Positions 11,360 through 20,930 of a stretch of DNA of 64,000 nt are shown in pieces. The stretch comes from Diorhabda sublineata (taxonomy: Eukaryota > Arthropoda > Insecta > Coleoptera > Chrysomelidae), in NCBI RefSeq assembly GCF_026230105.1, contig NC_079478.1:31015653-31079652 (forward strand), written 5' to 3'. The first letter of the stretch is position 1; every line of letters starts with the position of its first letter. Made by a program: the position numbers and the translations under genes. A model generated the notes under the pieces. It searched no databases, was not told the DNA's origin, and saw nothing but the letters and a program-made list of their open reading frames with translations.

Positions 11360-13068
11360 TTGTCATTTATTTGTTCAGTTGTCTGTCTTGTATTTTCCCT
11401 ATATATTTGTGCTGTATGTAATCTTGTCTCATTTATATTTGTTACATCATCATCTCTGCTTTCTGATCTATTTCTTCTATCTTGATTGATTCTTTGAAAA
11501 TTTACTCTTCTTGTCTCTTGATCTCCATTTCCTTTTTGCATATTTCCTTCAGAATTTCTACTCTCCATTCCTCTATATTGTCTATTGTTCCTGTCATTAT
11601 AATTATTTTGTCTGTATGAATCATTGTTGTTTCTATTGTTAGTATTAGTATTGTAGTTTCTGTTATTGTAATTATTGTTATTATAATTATTGTTATTATT
11701 AATTTGTGCATTATTATTATAATTTCTATTATTATTAAATCTATTATTTGTCCATTTGTTATTTTGATTGTTGTTTCTCTGATTATTTCCATTGTTTCTA
11801 TAATTTGTTCTTATATTTTGTTGTGAATTTTCATGTCTGATCAAATTTCTCTCTACTCTTTGTAGATACATAGATAATTGATCCAATTTTCTTATATTTT
11901 GTATTGCAATGGTCTCAGCCAATTCTGCCTTGAAATGCCTTGCTATGAACATAACGATTTCCTCCTCAGGGATTGGTAGTTCCAGATATTGTGTCATCGT
12001 ATGTAGTTGGATTGCATAATTGTTCAAACTATGGCTTCTATTTTCATCAAACTTTCCGAAATATAATTGTTCCCTGATGGTTGATTGAGTATTTTCCCCC
12101 CAGAAATATTGTAAAAATGCCGTTTCAAAATCTTCAAAATCCGACATATCTTTTTCCCTGGCAGAAAACAATATTAACGCATGATTTTCTAAATGATCTC
12201 TTATTATTTCCTTTATGTCTTCAATATTATTTATTCCTCTTATTCGATTTTTCAAAATTCTTATGAATATTTTTGGATGTATTTTTTTAATATTTCCGTC
12301 AAATTTTTGACTAGTTGCTCCATAAATTGTTTTTACTCCTCCAACATATTCCATACTCATTCCTTTTTTCTCAATTTGTTCTATTTTTCCTTGTATGTTC
12401 TTTATTTCCATTTTAAATTCCCTTTTTGTTTTATAATTCTCTTCTTCTGCTATCTTAAAATTCATTTTTATTTCTTTGTTCATCTCTTCCTCCATATCTT
12501 GTATATTTTTATTCGAGTTCATTATTTCTCTATCTAATTTCTTTATCTTCTCAGTATTTATTTCTATTTTCTTACTATTCCCACCTATTTCCATTTTTAA
12601 TTCATTTTCATTTTTCTTAATATTTTCCATTTCTCTAGATTGTATTTTTTTCACTTCCATTAATCTTCCTAACATTTCATCTCGAATTTCTTGTTTTGTC
12701 TCTTGTATTTTGTTTTCGGCATAGCTTCTTACTTCTTCCAATTGTTTTCTCATAACTTCTATTTTCTCTTCCATTCTTTGACTATTTGTATTCATTTCTC
12801 GTTTTATTTCTTCTTTAGATTCATCCATTTTTTTTATCATAATCTGAAACATACTCATTATATCCATCCTCTCTTTCTTTTTCTGTGAATTTTCTGCTGT
12901 TTGATTTTTTATCATTTCTTCTGTTTCAGTTCTCTCTGTTTCTTCATTATGGTCTTGTTCCATATAATGTACTTGGAAATCACCCATTCCATGTCTCCTT
13001 TCTTCTTCATCTGATTCTCCTTCTGCTCTTATTTGTTTCCCATCTCTGAGTGTCATTCCTTTTTCCAT
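11347..13068 (-). CDS. gag: Gypsy Gag polyprotein
   Basis: 573 codons without interruption; Gag would form the cytoplasmic particle that packages element RNA. Residues about 1-65 are acidic and charged. Residues about 65-245 are Lys/Glu-rich with heptad-like spacing, predicted coiled coil. Residues about 250-415 hold the retrotransposon Gag core (FETAFLQYFWGENTQSTIRE, then GKFDENRSHSLNNYAIQLH). Residues about 415-490 are a low-complexity Asn-rich stretch with scattered Arg and Tyr, followed by a charged tail. No CCHC zinc knuckle is visible; the Asn/Arg-rich tail may take over RNA binding (inference). The start at 13068 is the first ATG after the primer-binding site and leaves an untranslated leader of about 90 bases. 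The stop at 11347-11349 sits within the frameshift site. Confidence 0.9.
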   Translation of the reverse strand: MEKGMTLRDGKQIRAEGESDEEERRHGMGDFQVHYMEQDHNEETERTETEEMIKNQTAENSQKKKERMDIMSMFQIMIKKMDESKEEIKREMNTNSQRMEEKIEVMRKQLEEVRSYAENKIQETKQEIRDEMLGRLMEVKKIQSREMENIKKNENELKMEIGGNSKKIEINTEKIKKLDREIMNSNKNIQDMEEEMNKEIKMNFKIAEEENYKTKREFKMEIKNIQGKIEQIEKKGMSMEYVGGVKTIYGATSQKFDGNIKKIHPKIFIRILKNRIRGINNIEDIKEIIRDHLENHALILFSAREKDMSDFEDFETAFLQYFWGENTQSTIREQLYFGKFDENRSHSLNNYAIQLHTMTQYLELPIPEEEIVMFIARHFKAELAETIAIQNIRKLDQLSMYLQRVERNLIRHENSQQNIRTNYRNNGNNQRNNNQNNKWTNNRFNNNRNYNNNAQINNNNNYNNNNYNNRNYNTNTNNRNNNDSYRQNNYNDRNNRQYRGMESRNSEGNMQKGNGDQETRRVNFQRINQDRRNRSESRDDDVTNINETRLHTAQIYRENTRQTTEQINDNENF

Positions 13069-13156
13069 TTTTCTTGTTTAAATTTGTTATTACTGTAAAC
13101 TCTTCAATGCCAAATTTTGTTATGTCCAATTTTTTTTATACCCAATTTTTATATAT

Positions 13157-13174
13157 GCCCCACGTTGGGCGCCA
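13157..13174 (-). other. Primer-binding site for tRNA-Lys
   Basis: The plus-strand sequence GCCCCACGTTGGGCGCCA would be the 3' end of a tRNA including its CCA. On the element strand it lies three bases inside the 5' LTR. It agrees with the T-arm/acceptor end of insect tRNA-Lys as I remember it. This is the expected place and polarity for priming minus-strand DNA synthesis. Confidence 0.88.
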
Positions 13175-13177
13175 TAT

Positions 13178-13766
13178 TGTTTTGGTATTAATAGTGTGTA
13201 ATGTTTATTTTTATACATTTTATTTTAAATAAAATCAGATTTTAATTTGGGCGCCATTAATAATTATTTGAATTTCTTTATTTTATTATGTTATTATTAT
13301 TTTTTTTATTCTCAGGGTATTATATTGTGAGGTCAAATTAAAAAATTTTATTGCGATAAATTGTTATGGTTATAAGGTCAGATTATAATAGTTTTAAGAC
13401 CGGGTCTGTTCTTTATAATGAATAAAATATTCAAAATATACAATTTCTTAACTAGCTATTACAATTATTTTATTTTACAAACATTCATTCATTCATTCAT
13501 ACTCATAATTACATTCATAAAACTAAATTACATGGAAGTGTGAACTCAAATATTATATACTTATGTTTTTATCTGTCAATTTATGGATTAAATTCTTTGA
13601 TTATACAGGATTTGTCAAAATTAAATAATAATTTAGAATATAGTGTTGGCCAAAACTTAATATAAAGAATGTTATTTATTTTATTGTGATAAACTGCTCT
13701 AAATAACCGAATAACAGAACTGAACTTATTGCTTTATTTATATTTTATTATTATTTTATAATTTAT
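13178..13766 (-). repeat. 5' LTR of the Gypsy element, deleted
   Basis: 589 bases aligned to the 3' LTR with about six substitutions, such as TGTTATGG against TGTTTTGG at the inner end. It joins LTR positions equivalent to 9528 and 10175 directly (junction near 13561-13565), so about 640 bases are absent. The outermost 25 bases, including the terminal TG, are replaced by the TA array. Confidence 0.92.

Positions 13767-13770
<4 letters not shown>

Positions 13771-13852
<82 letters not shown>
13771..13852. repeat. (TA)n microsatellite, right of Gypsy element
   Basis: About 82 bases of pure TA repeat starting a few bases beyond the truncated 5' LTR. It mirrors the array at 9067-9145. Confidence 0.98.
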
Positions 13853-13854
<2 letters not shown>

Positions 13855-15100
13855 AAAAATATAAAAAACCCAAATTGGTGCAAATTAGATCATTAAATGA
13901 TAAAAGCTAAATGTTATTCATATAACATATATAACATATAATATTTATCATAACATCATGATAGGTAACAAACTTTCAATCTATAGCTAGCGACAAAAAC
14001 TGATCATTCGTCCAACTGAACCTTCCACCGAATCGCTAATTAGAACAAGATACAACCTGTGAGAAATTCTACACTTCGTAGAATTTTTTAGTCATTAGGT
14101 CCACTTCAACATTTTCATAATTCATTGTTAAGACAGTGGACGGTCAAAAACCGTAATAGAAATAGACCTCGAAACTATCGAAACCAACGCTGGGAAAAGC
14201 TTACTAGGCTTATAATTTCTAGCTTCACTAGGAAAACTGTAAAGCTCACCCATGTGTGTGAAATTCCCACATGCTACGCGTTCACCAATGACGATATTCC
14301 TAGTTTCTTCATTTTCCATGTACCAATAGCAATTAAAGCTTCCGTTGAAGCTTCTGTTAAATCTGTAGCATAGAGATGACGTCCTAGATATTTGTGTTCG
14401 ATTCAGGCAGGCAGAAAGCCTGTCCCTTTTGCAGATTTTCACAGTTAGCAATTCGTTGGCGATATTGAAATAAACAATAAAATAGCCAAATCATCACGTG
14501 AACTTAGGGTATCATTATTATATTTTGTCAAATGTTAGTCCGACATAATGGAATTTCTTGAGTGATTGGAACGAGATTCCAAGCTGTGAGATGATCCGCA
14601 ACCCTTTATCTGGTCGTGGCAGATTGAAAAAATTCTATCATATATCAAAGCAGGATGATGACGGATAGCTAAAAGCATCTTGCAAACAATTAACTACCCA
14701 AATTGAATTATCACTATTCCTATCATTTCTATCATTAAGTAATCCATATTTAAAACATGTATATTTAAGAATGCTAATCAGTTTTCAATCAATTCACAGC
14801 ACTATGAATGGCTCGTTACATCTACTTCAAGAATCTTTGTTTTTCCAATGAAGACTCTAACAATTCTTCTAAAAAATTTCCTTTCTTATTGTACCACATA
14901 TTTCTTAAGACTAAAGGATCTTGAGCCACAACATCAACTTTTATTATTCATCCTGCAGTATCCGCAAATACGGATTAATCACTAGGAGTTGTAAGCTTTC
15001 TAACTAAATATGGCGTAAATTGGAAGTGATTTCAAAATAAATTTTGTGTTTAAACAATCATGTTATGTAAATAATCAAGTGTTGCGGAACAACTCAATAC
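13853..15100. other. No recognisable gene
   Basis: A stretch at 14120-14450 is richer in G+C than its surroundings and holds overlapping frames on both strands (82 and 107 codons). Neither translation shows a known domain. The rest is AT-rich non-coding DNA. Confidence 0.5.
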
Positions 15101-15469
15101 TGTTACGGTTTCGCTTGGGGGTTATTGTTTGGTCCGTTCATCTGGGGTTCGATCTGTGGATGAACGTCAGTCGTAGCTAGTCGATGTTATGGCTCCCACT
15201 TGAATTGTCAGGGATTCAAATGAAATCAATGGGATTGCTCTTATAAATAGCGAGGCGGACGTGATACGCATGAAATAACAGATTACCTGCGTATATAGGT
15301 ATAGCTCGAAATGTTAAATAGTAAAACCCCAAAAATTATTACGAAAATATATAACTACCAAATATTTGAATTTGGATACCCATCAGTTTCATGCTTATCG
15401 TTGGTCATAGAATGATAATCCAAAAAATTGAAATTTCGAAATTGGGACGAGGAGCCTCGTAACTTAACA
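15101..15469 (+). repeat. Candidate solo LTR
   Basis: The unit begins TGTTACGGTTTCGC and ends CCTCGTAACTTAACA, so it has the TG...CA form and TGTTA/TAACA inverted ends. It contains a good TATA box (CTTATAAATAGCGAGG, about 15238-15253) in the plus orientation and is distinctly more G+C-rich at its 5' part. Flanking bases are ATAC on the left and ATAT on the right, a near-match 4-base target duplication. No coding sequence is attached. It differs from the other LTR family in this window. Confidence 0.45.
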
Positions 15470-18441
15470 ATATTATCTGGTAAATTAGCAGTCTGGTTAT
15501 AGAGGAAAACAATCAGGTGAAATATTATGATAATTAATGAAGATATATAACAAAAATTTAGAACTTATTATAAAGAATAGAGGGGGAAAAAGAAGTGAAA
15601 CCATATTATATAAATAAAATCCGTAGTTCTTAATCGAATAAAATAAGTTCTTCAGTTATATGATATAAGAACCAATTATATGAATTATCGAACAGAAAAT
15701 ACTTGTGTGAATTTTCAGAATATTAAAATATGTCAATTTCTCCAATTTCATACTTCTTATACTTTCCTATGGTTTTTTTGATGAATAGTGTTGATTTTAA
15801 ACAACTCCTGATGGAAATGAGTGTTTAAAACAGGTAAAAATATTGACGTGTTTACAGCCGATCCATTAATCCTACTCCTCTCAAAAAGTCTACAATGTGG
15901 GATTGTTTTAATTAACAAAGATCTTCGTCTTCTATTTCATCCGCACCCAGGTGGTTTGTGGATGGTAGAAATGTGGATAGAGGTTTCGTACTGTGTGCAA
16001 CAAAATCTGCACGCCGCTTTTTCTGCTAGGTCTTCATGTGTTTGTTGAGGCGACAGTACCCCGATAGAATACTATTCGTAGATTGTTCTTACTCAAGTTG
16101 ATACATTCAGCAGGTCTACTCTAGTTTCCCAGATGAGTATTGACTTGTTTATCTATTTCAGACTCTTTCAAAATATGATTCGAGACTGGAAATGTACATA
16201 GGAATATTGATTTCTTCAATTTCTTATTTCTGAAACCTTTTGATATGTTCTTGCTTCTAGATGTTTTTGACTTTAAGTTTCTTAAAGTCTTTATCAAAAT
16301 ATCAATTTATAGATAATTTACGATATGAATATCAAAACACAAATTTGTTTCGACCACAATAACAACAATAATAGGTATTCATGTATCAAGGTAATAAAGT
16401 TATACTTATTATCACGAGCCTGGAGATTAGTTGCCTTCGCTAGACGCCGAGGCAACTATCCAGATGAGGGACAAAAATATACTTAAATATCATATAATAT
16501 TACATATTATATTTTTTCTGAAATCACTCAGAATTTAAAATACTTGCGAGAACATTTGGAAATGAGGCAAACTGAATATGTTATAAATGTCGCGTTTAGT
16601 TACACAGCTGAATAATATGATTATTTTTTAAAAATTGGCTTGCAAATGTTATTTATTTACATTCGTTATGTTAAAAGGTTGTAAGACGTGTAAATGACTG
16701 CTGTCGAACATGAAGCGGATAACAGTTTAGTTTCTTCACGATTCTACTACAGATTTCTATCGACCAATCGGCATTAATGTTTCATTTTACTGTCGATTTC
16801 GAGAAACTATACTAACCATTCTTTCCTTTTATTGAATTCCTTTCAGAGATTTTTTGAATTTTCGCGATTGAATGTTTCACGTGAAACTGCTTGGAATATC
16901 AGAATCAAAAAACTCAATACTGATCCAATTTTCAGTCACTTTGTCAATATTTTTCCAAATTCCTACTAATTCTTACTTCATAGACCTTATTTTATATGTT
17001 TTTAGATCTCTGTTAATTGGTTCTCAGATTAATAAAATTCGTTCTATTGCTATTTATCAAAATAGATTTAGTTACATTGAAATTTAAAAAAAAATTACAC
17101 ATTTTATTGAAATTATCGAGTCTTTTCCATTATTGGGTTGTATCCATATGTCCTTATGTCAATAATTTCTCAAAAATTTCTTTTTCTGGTATTCGAATGT
17201 ATGAAAATTTCATACTCAAATTCATCTAATTCTTATATTCCATGGTTTGTTAATGCAGTTTTATTTTTTATCGTATTGATGACCATTTAGTCTACTTTCT
17301 TAATACGAAGATGTCTGTCGTATGTATATAAAGTCACAACTATCACAAAGTACTTGATAGATGATATAACTTCTTTTGCTATGGGGTGATTATTTTTTAA
17401 ATGAAATATTTCCTCATTAACTTAAATTATCCATTAAAAAATTCAATAGTTGTTGCGAAAATCTTTATACATTAAAATGAGGAGAATTATAAAAAATATC
17501 TGAACAATCTAAGTGAAATTTTTAAATATGAATGATTCCATTGGATGGTTGCCATTTATTTTTTCGATATCGTCACAAAGGATAAATAAATTTGTATATT
17601 GTGATAAAAAAATTACTTTGTTATTTTTATTGCAGATTATCTATTGATCGATATCATTATGTGATTTGTCAAATCATATTTTGACAGAGACCGAAATATG
17701 TCAAAACGCCAACACATTTATCTGTTTGAAAAACTAATTTTCAATCTCAAGAGATCTAAAATCTTAGAGATGTATCAACAAAAAGATATGTCTACACTCA
17801 AAAGTTGATCTATCTGAGAACTGATTAATTAATTCCATACAATTGAAACATAAAGCTCAGCAAACCTAAATTCGTGGCTTCCTGTGTGAACTTCAGTACA
17901 AAGTGGCAAATTTTCCAAACGCTGCGAAATGTCAACAAGAAAATGAAGAATCGTGCGCAACAATTCGCAAACATCCTTAAAAACAAAAGGGCGTCATTTT
18001 CGTTCCACACTTTAATCAAGATATTTCGTATATAGTACGGAAGCTTGGAAAACAAACTACCGGTGTGATTCTAAATATAACTATCAACAGTATTATGATT
18101 TCTGCAGCTGATTTTTGATTGTAATCAATGAATATATTCATTCTCAACGAATATTCTATAATGAGTTATACTATACTTATACTGTAAATAAGTAGTATAG
18201 TAAAGGAATTTGCAATATATCACCTTTCAAATCTTCCGAAATAAAATTATAATATTGGACTGCAATTATCACCTACCGCTTGTAATTTTCCTATGATACC
18301 ATTTTACGATTTTTATCATGAATAAATCGTGAAAATATCTAAAAAACTTTTTTACCGGTAATGTGCTCCACCACGGACATGTTGGGAAAAACAGATGATG
18401 AAACATCCATTTACTAAAATTTTTTCAGTACTATATAGAAA
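15470..18441. other. No recognisable gene
   Basis: AT-rich non-coding DNA. A 9-bp perfect hairpin (TAGTTGCCT / AGGCAACTA, loop 13) sits at 16428-16458 in a small G+C-rich island. Frames at 15821-16048 and 16872-17229 have no recognisable domain. Confidence 0.55.
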
Positions 18442-18657
18442 TGTAGTGTTTTATTTATTTATTTATACGATTTCTAATCGTGAGGTGAATTGATAAAAAT
18501 TACTTTTACGTTATTCATTTATCTGAATACTATACACACACAACTTCACTTATCACTATCACTTGACTAATTTATTCAAATTCTCCGATTACTTTCTATT
18601 TCGATCTGTTACTACGACTATTTATTATAAACTGCACTGAACTACGCTACAGAAACT

Positions 18658-18658
18658 C

Positions 18659-18720
<62 letters not shown>
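18658..18720. repeat. (TA)n microsatellite at transposon edge
   Basis: About 62 bases of TA repeat directly left of the transposon. A shorter TA run (20692-20707) follows its right end. It is probably an expansion of the TA target and the LTR TATA box. Confidence 0.95.
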
Positions 18721-18723
<3 letters not shown>

Positions 18724-19114
18724 TGCTTTTCAGATAAAAGTATCCACCTTTAATAACTTTTGTAATACTGGTATTTAGAAAAAATCCAAAAACACGTCAA
18801 TTTATGTTGGAAGGGGCAAGCATTTTGGCTTATTTAAACTTACTGGAAAAGCCACCCCCTCACCCCCAGCAGTATCCCCTTTATTTTTTTAAATTACTTG
18901 TCATATTTTTTATGTAAAATTTGGATACTCCTCTTTTAGTTGATTTCAAAAATGTGTAATACTTGTAGGTTAAAGTGGTTACTTTATGAGATAAACAATT
19001 TTTCTTTTAAGAGCACAAATTTTACTTATTATTTACTTTCACCTTATTTGCCTGTACTAAAATGGGTTGTACAACAGTTCAAACTCTTTAATCTTTTTAA
19101 CTGTGCTATTTATT
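18721..19114 (+). repeat. Left terminal inverted repeat
   Basis: 394 bases, inverted copy of 20298-20691. It ends 6 bases before the transposase stop codon. Confidence 0.92.
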
Positions 19115-19120
19115 ATGAAG

Positions 19121-20172
19121 TTACAATAAGTGTTCAAAATGAGTACCATTCACTTCCATACAATGGTATAATCTATTTTGAAATGCCTATCTGACATTGC
19201 TTAATACGGCTGGATTTAATTGTCGACATTCATTTTCTATCCTCTCTCGTAAATCATCCAGAGATTCTGGTTGGGTAGCATAAACTTTTGTTTTTAAATA
19301 ATACCCCCATAAAAAGAAGTCTAGGGGTGTTAAATCCGGTGACCTAGGTGGCCACTCCATCATCTGCCCCCTTCTACCTATCCAACGACAGGCATAGCAT
19401 AGTGTGGGGGAGCTCCGTCTTGTTGAAATACCAGTAAATCTTCGGAAAGGTTATCATCATTTTCTATTATTGTTGTAATACGTGGGTCAACCCCTTCCCT
19501 GAGTAACTCAAGATATGATTCACCATTTAAATTTCCGTTGATGAAGAAAGGTCCGACAATGTGGTCACCTAGGATACCACACCAAACGTTTAACTTTTGG
19601 GGATGTTGTGTATGGAATTCACGCATAATATGTGGATCACTTTCAGCCCAATATCTACAATTATGCCTACTTACTAAGCCATTTAATGACCATGAGCATT
19701 CATCAGAAAAGCAAATATTGTTTAACATTTGTGGATTGTTATTGATAATTTGCGTCATTGATTCGCAAAACTCTAGACGACGATCAAAATCATCTTCATT
19801 CAACTCGTGTACCAACTTAACTTTGTATGGGTGGTACTTGAATTTATGTAGAACTCGGAAAACTGTAGAAGATGAAACACCGATCGCTCTACTTATTGTT
19901 GACAACGATTGGGGTTGTTGAGCCTCTAAGCTGACTTGCCCTAAAATTGCCACTTGGATTGCTTCGTTATTTACGAGTCCCTCTCGCTTATGCACTTTAT
20001 TGCAAACAGACCCTGTTGTGGTAAATTTCTCCATCAGTTGAATTACATACTTATGAGTTGCATGTCTTCCGTCATGTAATTCGTTAAATTTTCTAGCAGC
20101 AGCTCTTGCACAATTATTATTTTGGTTGTATAAACCTACAATTTCAATTCTTTCTTGCAAAGAGTAAACCAT
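19121..20172 (-). pseudogene. Tc1/mariner-superfamily transposase, one frameshift and one stop
   Basis: About 350 codons. It starts best at the Met at 20172 (MVYSLQERIEIVGLYNQNNN), the conserved start of this family; an ATG at 20205 would add 11 residues. Order: N-terminal HTH of the DUF4817 type, second HTH (STISRAIGVSSSTVFRVLH), then the DDE/D core. Catalytic residues are visible: FSDEC, FQQDGAPPHYA and, after a frameshift near 19385-19395, RSPDLTPLDFFLWG. Spacing between the last two Asp is about 34, as in mariner-like DD34D enzymes. A TAG at 19187-19189 interrupts the C-terminal part, which continues to the family end LYHCMEVNGTHFEHLL at 19121. All three catalytic Asp codons survive, so the inactivation is recent. 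It would cut and paste elements with the flanking TIRs. Confidence 0.9.
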
Positions 20173-20297
20173 CATTTCAGAGAAACAAAATAAATAATGT
20201 ATCAAATTACACTATCAATAGTGACTACAAATTCTAGTTGACAATGTCAAACTTTAATAAAAAGTAGAGTTTTTTGTTGTTTGGATTTTTTAAGTAG

Positions 20298-20691
20298 AAT
20301 AAATAGCACAGTTAAAAAGATTAAAGAGTTTGAACTGTTGTACAACCCATTTTAGTACAGGCAAATAAGGTAGAAGTAAATAATAAGTAAAATTTGTGCT
20401 CTTAAAAGAAAAATTGTTTATCTCATAAACTAACCACTTTAACCTACAAGTATTATACATTTTTGAAATCAGCTCAAAGAGGAGTATCCAAATTTTACAT
20501 AAAAAATATGACAAGTAATTTAAACAAATTAAGGGGATGCTGCTATTGGTGAGGGGGTGGCTTTTCCAGTAAGTTTAAATAAGCCAAAATGCTTGCCCCT
20601 TCCAACATAAATTGGCGTGTTTTTGGATTTTTTCTAAATACCAGTATTACAAAAGTTATTAAAGGTGGATACTTTTATCTGAAAAGCACTG
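20298..20691 (-). repeat. Right terminal inverted repeat
   Basis: 394 bases, inverted copy of 18721-19114, with scattered substitutions (for example GGGATGCTGCTATTGG here against the CCCCCAGCAGTATCCC arm). It contains the sequence upstream of the transposase. Confidence 0.92.
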
Positions 20692-20930
20692 TATATATAT
20701 ATATATACCCCAGAAAAATTCCATAACTTCTCTAAAAAGAAACGAAACAAATGAATAAATAGATTTGAATGAAATAATGTTAATAAACCGCTTGAAATTA
20801 AAGCTGATATTAAAACAGAATTTCGGGTATTGTATCAAAGGCGGCGACTTGTCCCAATTGTAGAATTCTATTATATCTAAGCAAGACCGGCTCCAGGGCG
20901 AAAATAAATACAAAATAATCGGTAATCGCT

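Larger units (their letters stand above)
9146..13766 (-). mobile_element. Ty3/Gypsy LTR retrotransposon, non-autonomous
   Basis: Read on the minus strand, the order is 5' LTR (13766-13178), primer-binding site, gag, protease, start of reverse transcriptase, purine-rich tail, 3' LTR (10400-9146). The 3' LTR has short inverted ends (TGTTATGGTAT and ATACCATAACA). The element lacks the RT catalytic core, RNase H and integrase: pol stops at 10463, only 62 bases before the LTR. The aligned LTR parts differ at about six sites in some 590, so the insertion is recent. The 5' LTR has lost an internal segment of about 640 bases and its first 25 bases. TA arrays flank both sides, which suggests insertion into a TA repeat; a target duplication cannot be read for that reason. 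It needs enzymes from a full-length relative to move. Confidence 0.92.
18721..20691 (-). mobile_element. Tc1/mariner-superfamily transposon with long TIRs
   Basis: 1971 bases bounded by near-identical inverted repeats of 394 bases that start CAGTGCTTTTCAGATAAAAG. TA lies on both outer sides, as expected for this superfamily. One transposase gene on the minus strand fills the space between the TIRs. Few differences between the arms and only two coding lesions mark a recent insertion. Confidence 0.93.
18442..20905 (-). repeat. LTR of a second retroelement family, split by a DNA transposon
   Basis: The left part (18442-18660) matches the left parts of the LTRs at 37390 and 57331 (TGTARTGTTTT start, GTGAGGTGAATT, CACTTATCACTATCACTT). 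The right part (20708-20905) matches their right parts (TTTCGGGTATT, AAGGCGGCGA, GACCGGCTCCAGG). Between them lie TA repeats and the transposon 18721-20691. In the other copies this point is the sequence TATATAAG on the minus strand, the likely promoter TATA box. The right terminus is not clear and may lie up to 20930. Confidence 0.7.

Noticed and set aside
11502..11792. 96-codon Ile/Thr-rich minus-strand frame
   Set aside because: It is an alternate reading of the Asn-rich gag tail (AAT repeats read as ATA/TAA-type codons).
10836..12888. Several long plus-strand frames (hydrophobic, Phe/Ile/Ser-rich) opposite the Gypsy gag and pol
   Set aside because: They are antisense shadows of the gag/pol frames; the AAA/GAA-rich coding strand yields Phe/Ser-rich complements. 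No domain or start context.
9200..13250. GGGCGCCA motifs inside the LTRs as further primer-binding sites
   Set aside because: Only the copy at 13157-13174 has the full 18-base tRNA match and the right distance from an LTR end.
15130..15150. GGTTCGATC as a tRNA or SINE B box
   Set aside because: No A box at the right distance and no cloverleaf.
19538..19921. 127-codon plus-strand frame
   Set aside because: Antisense of the Tc1-type transposase, which has family motifs on the minus strand.
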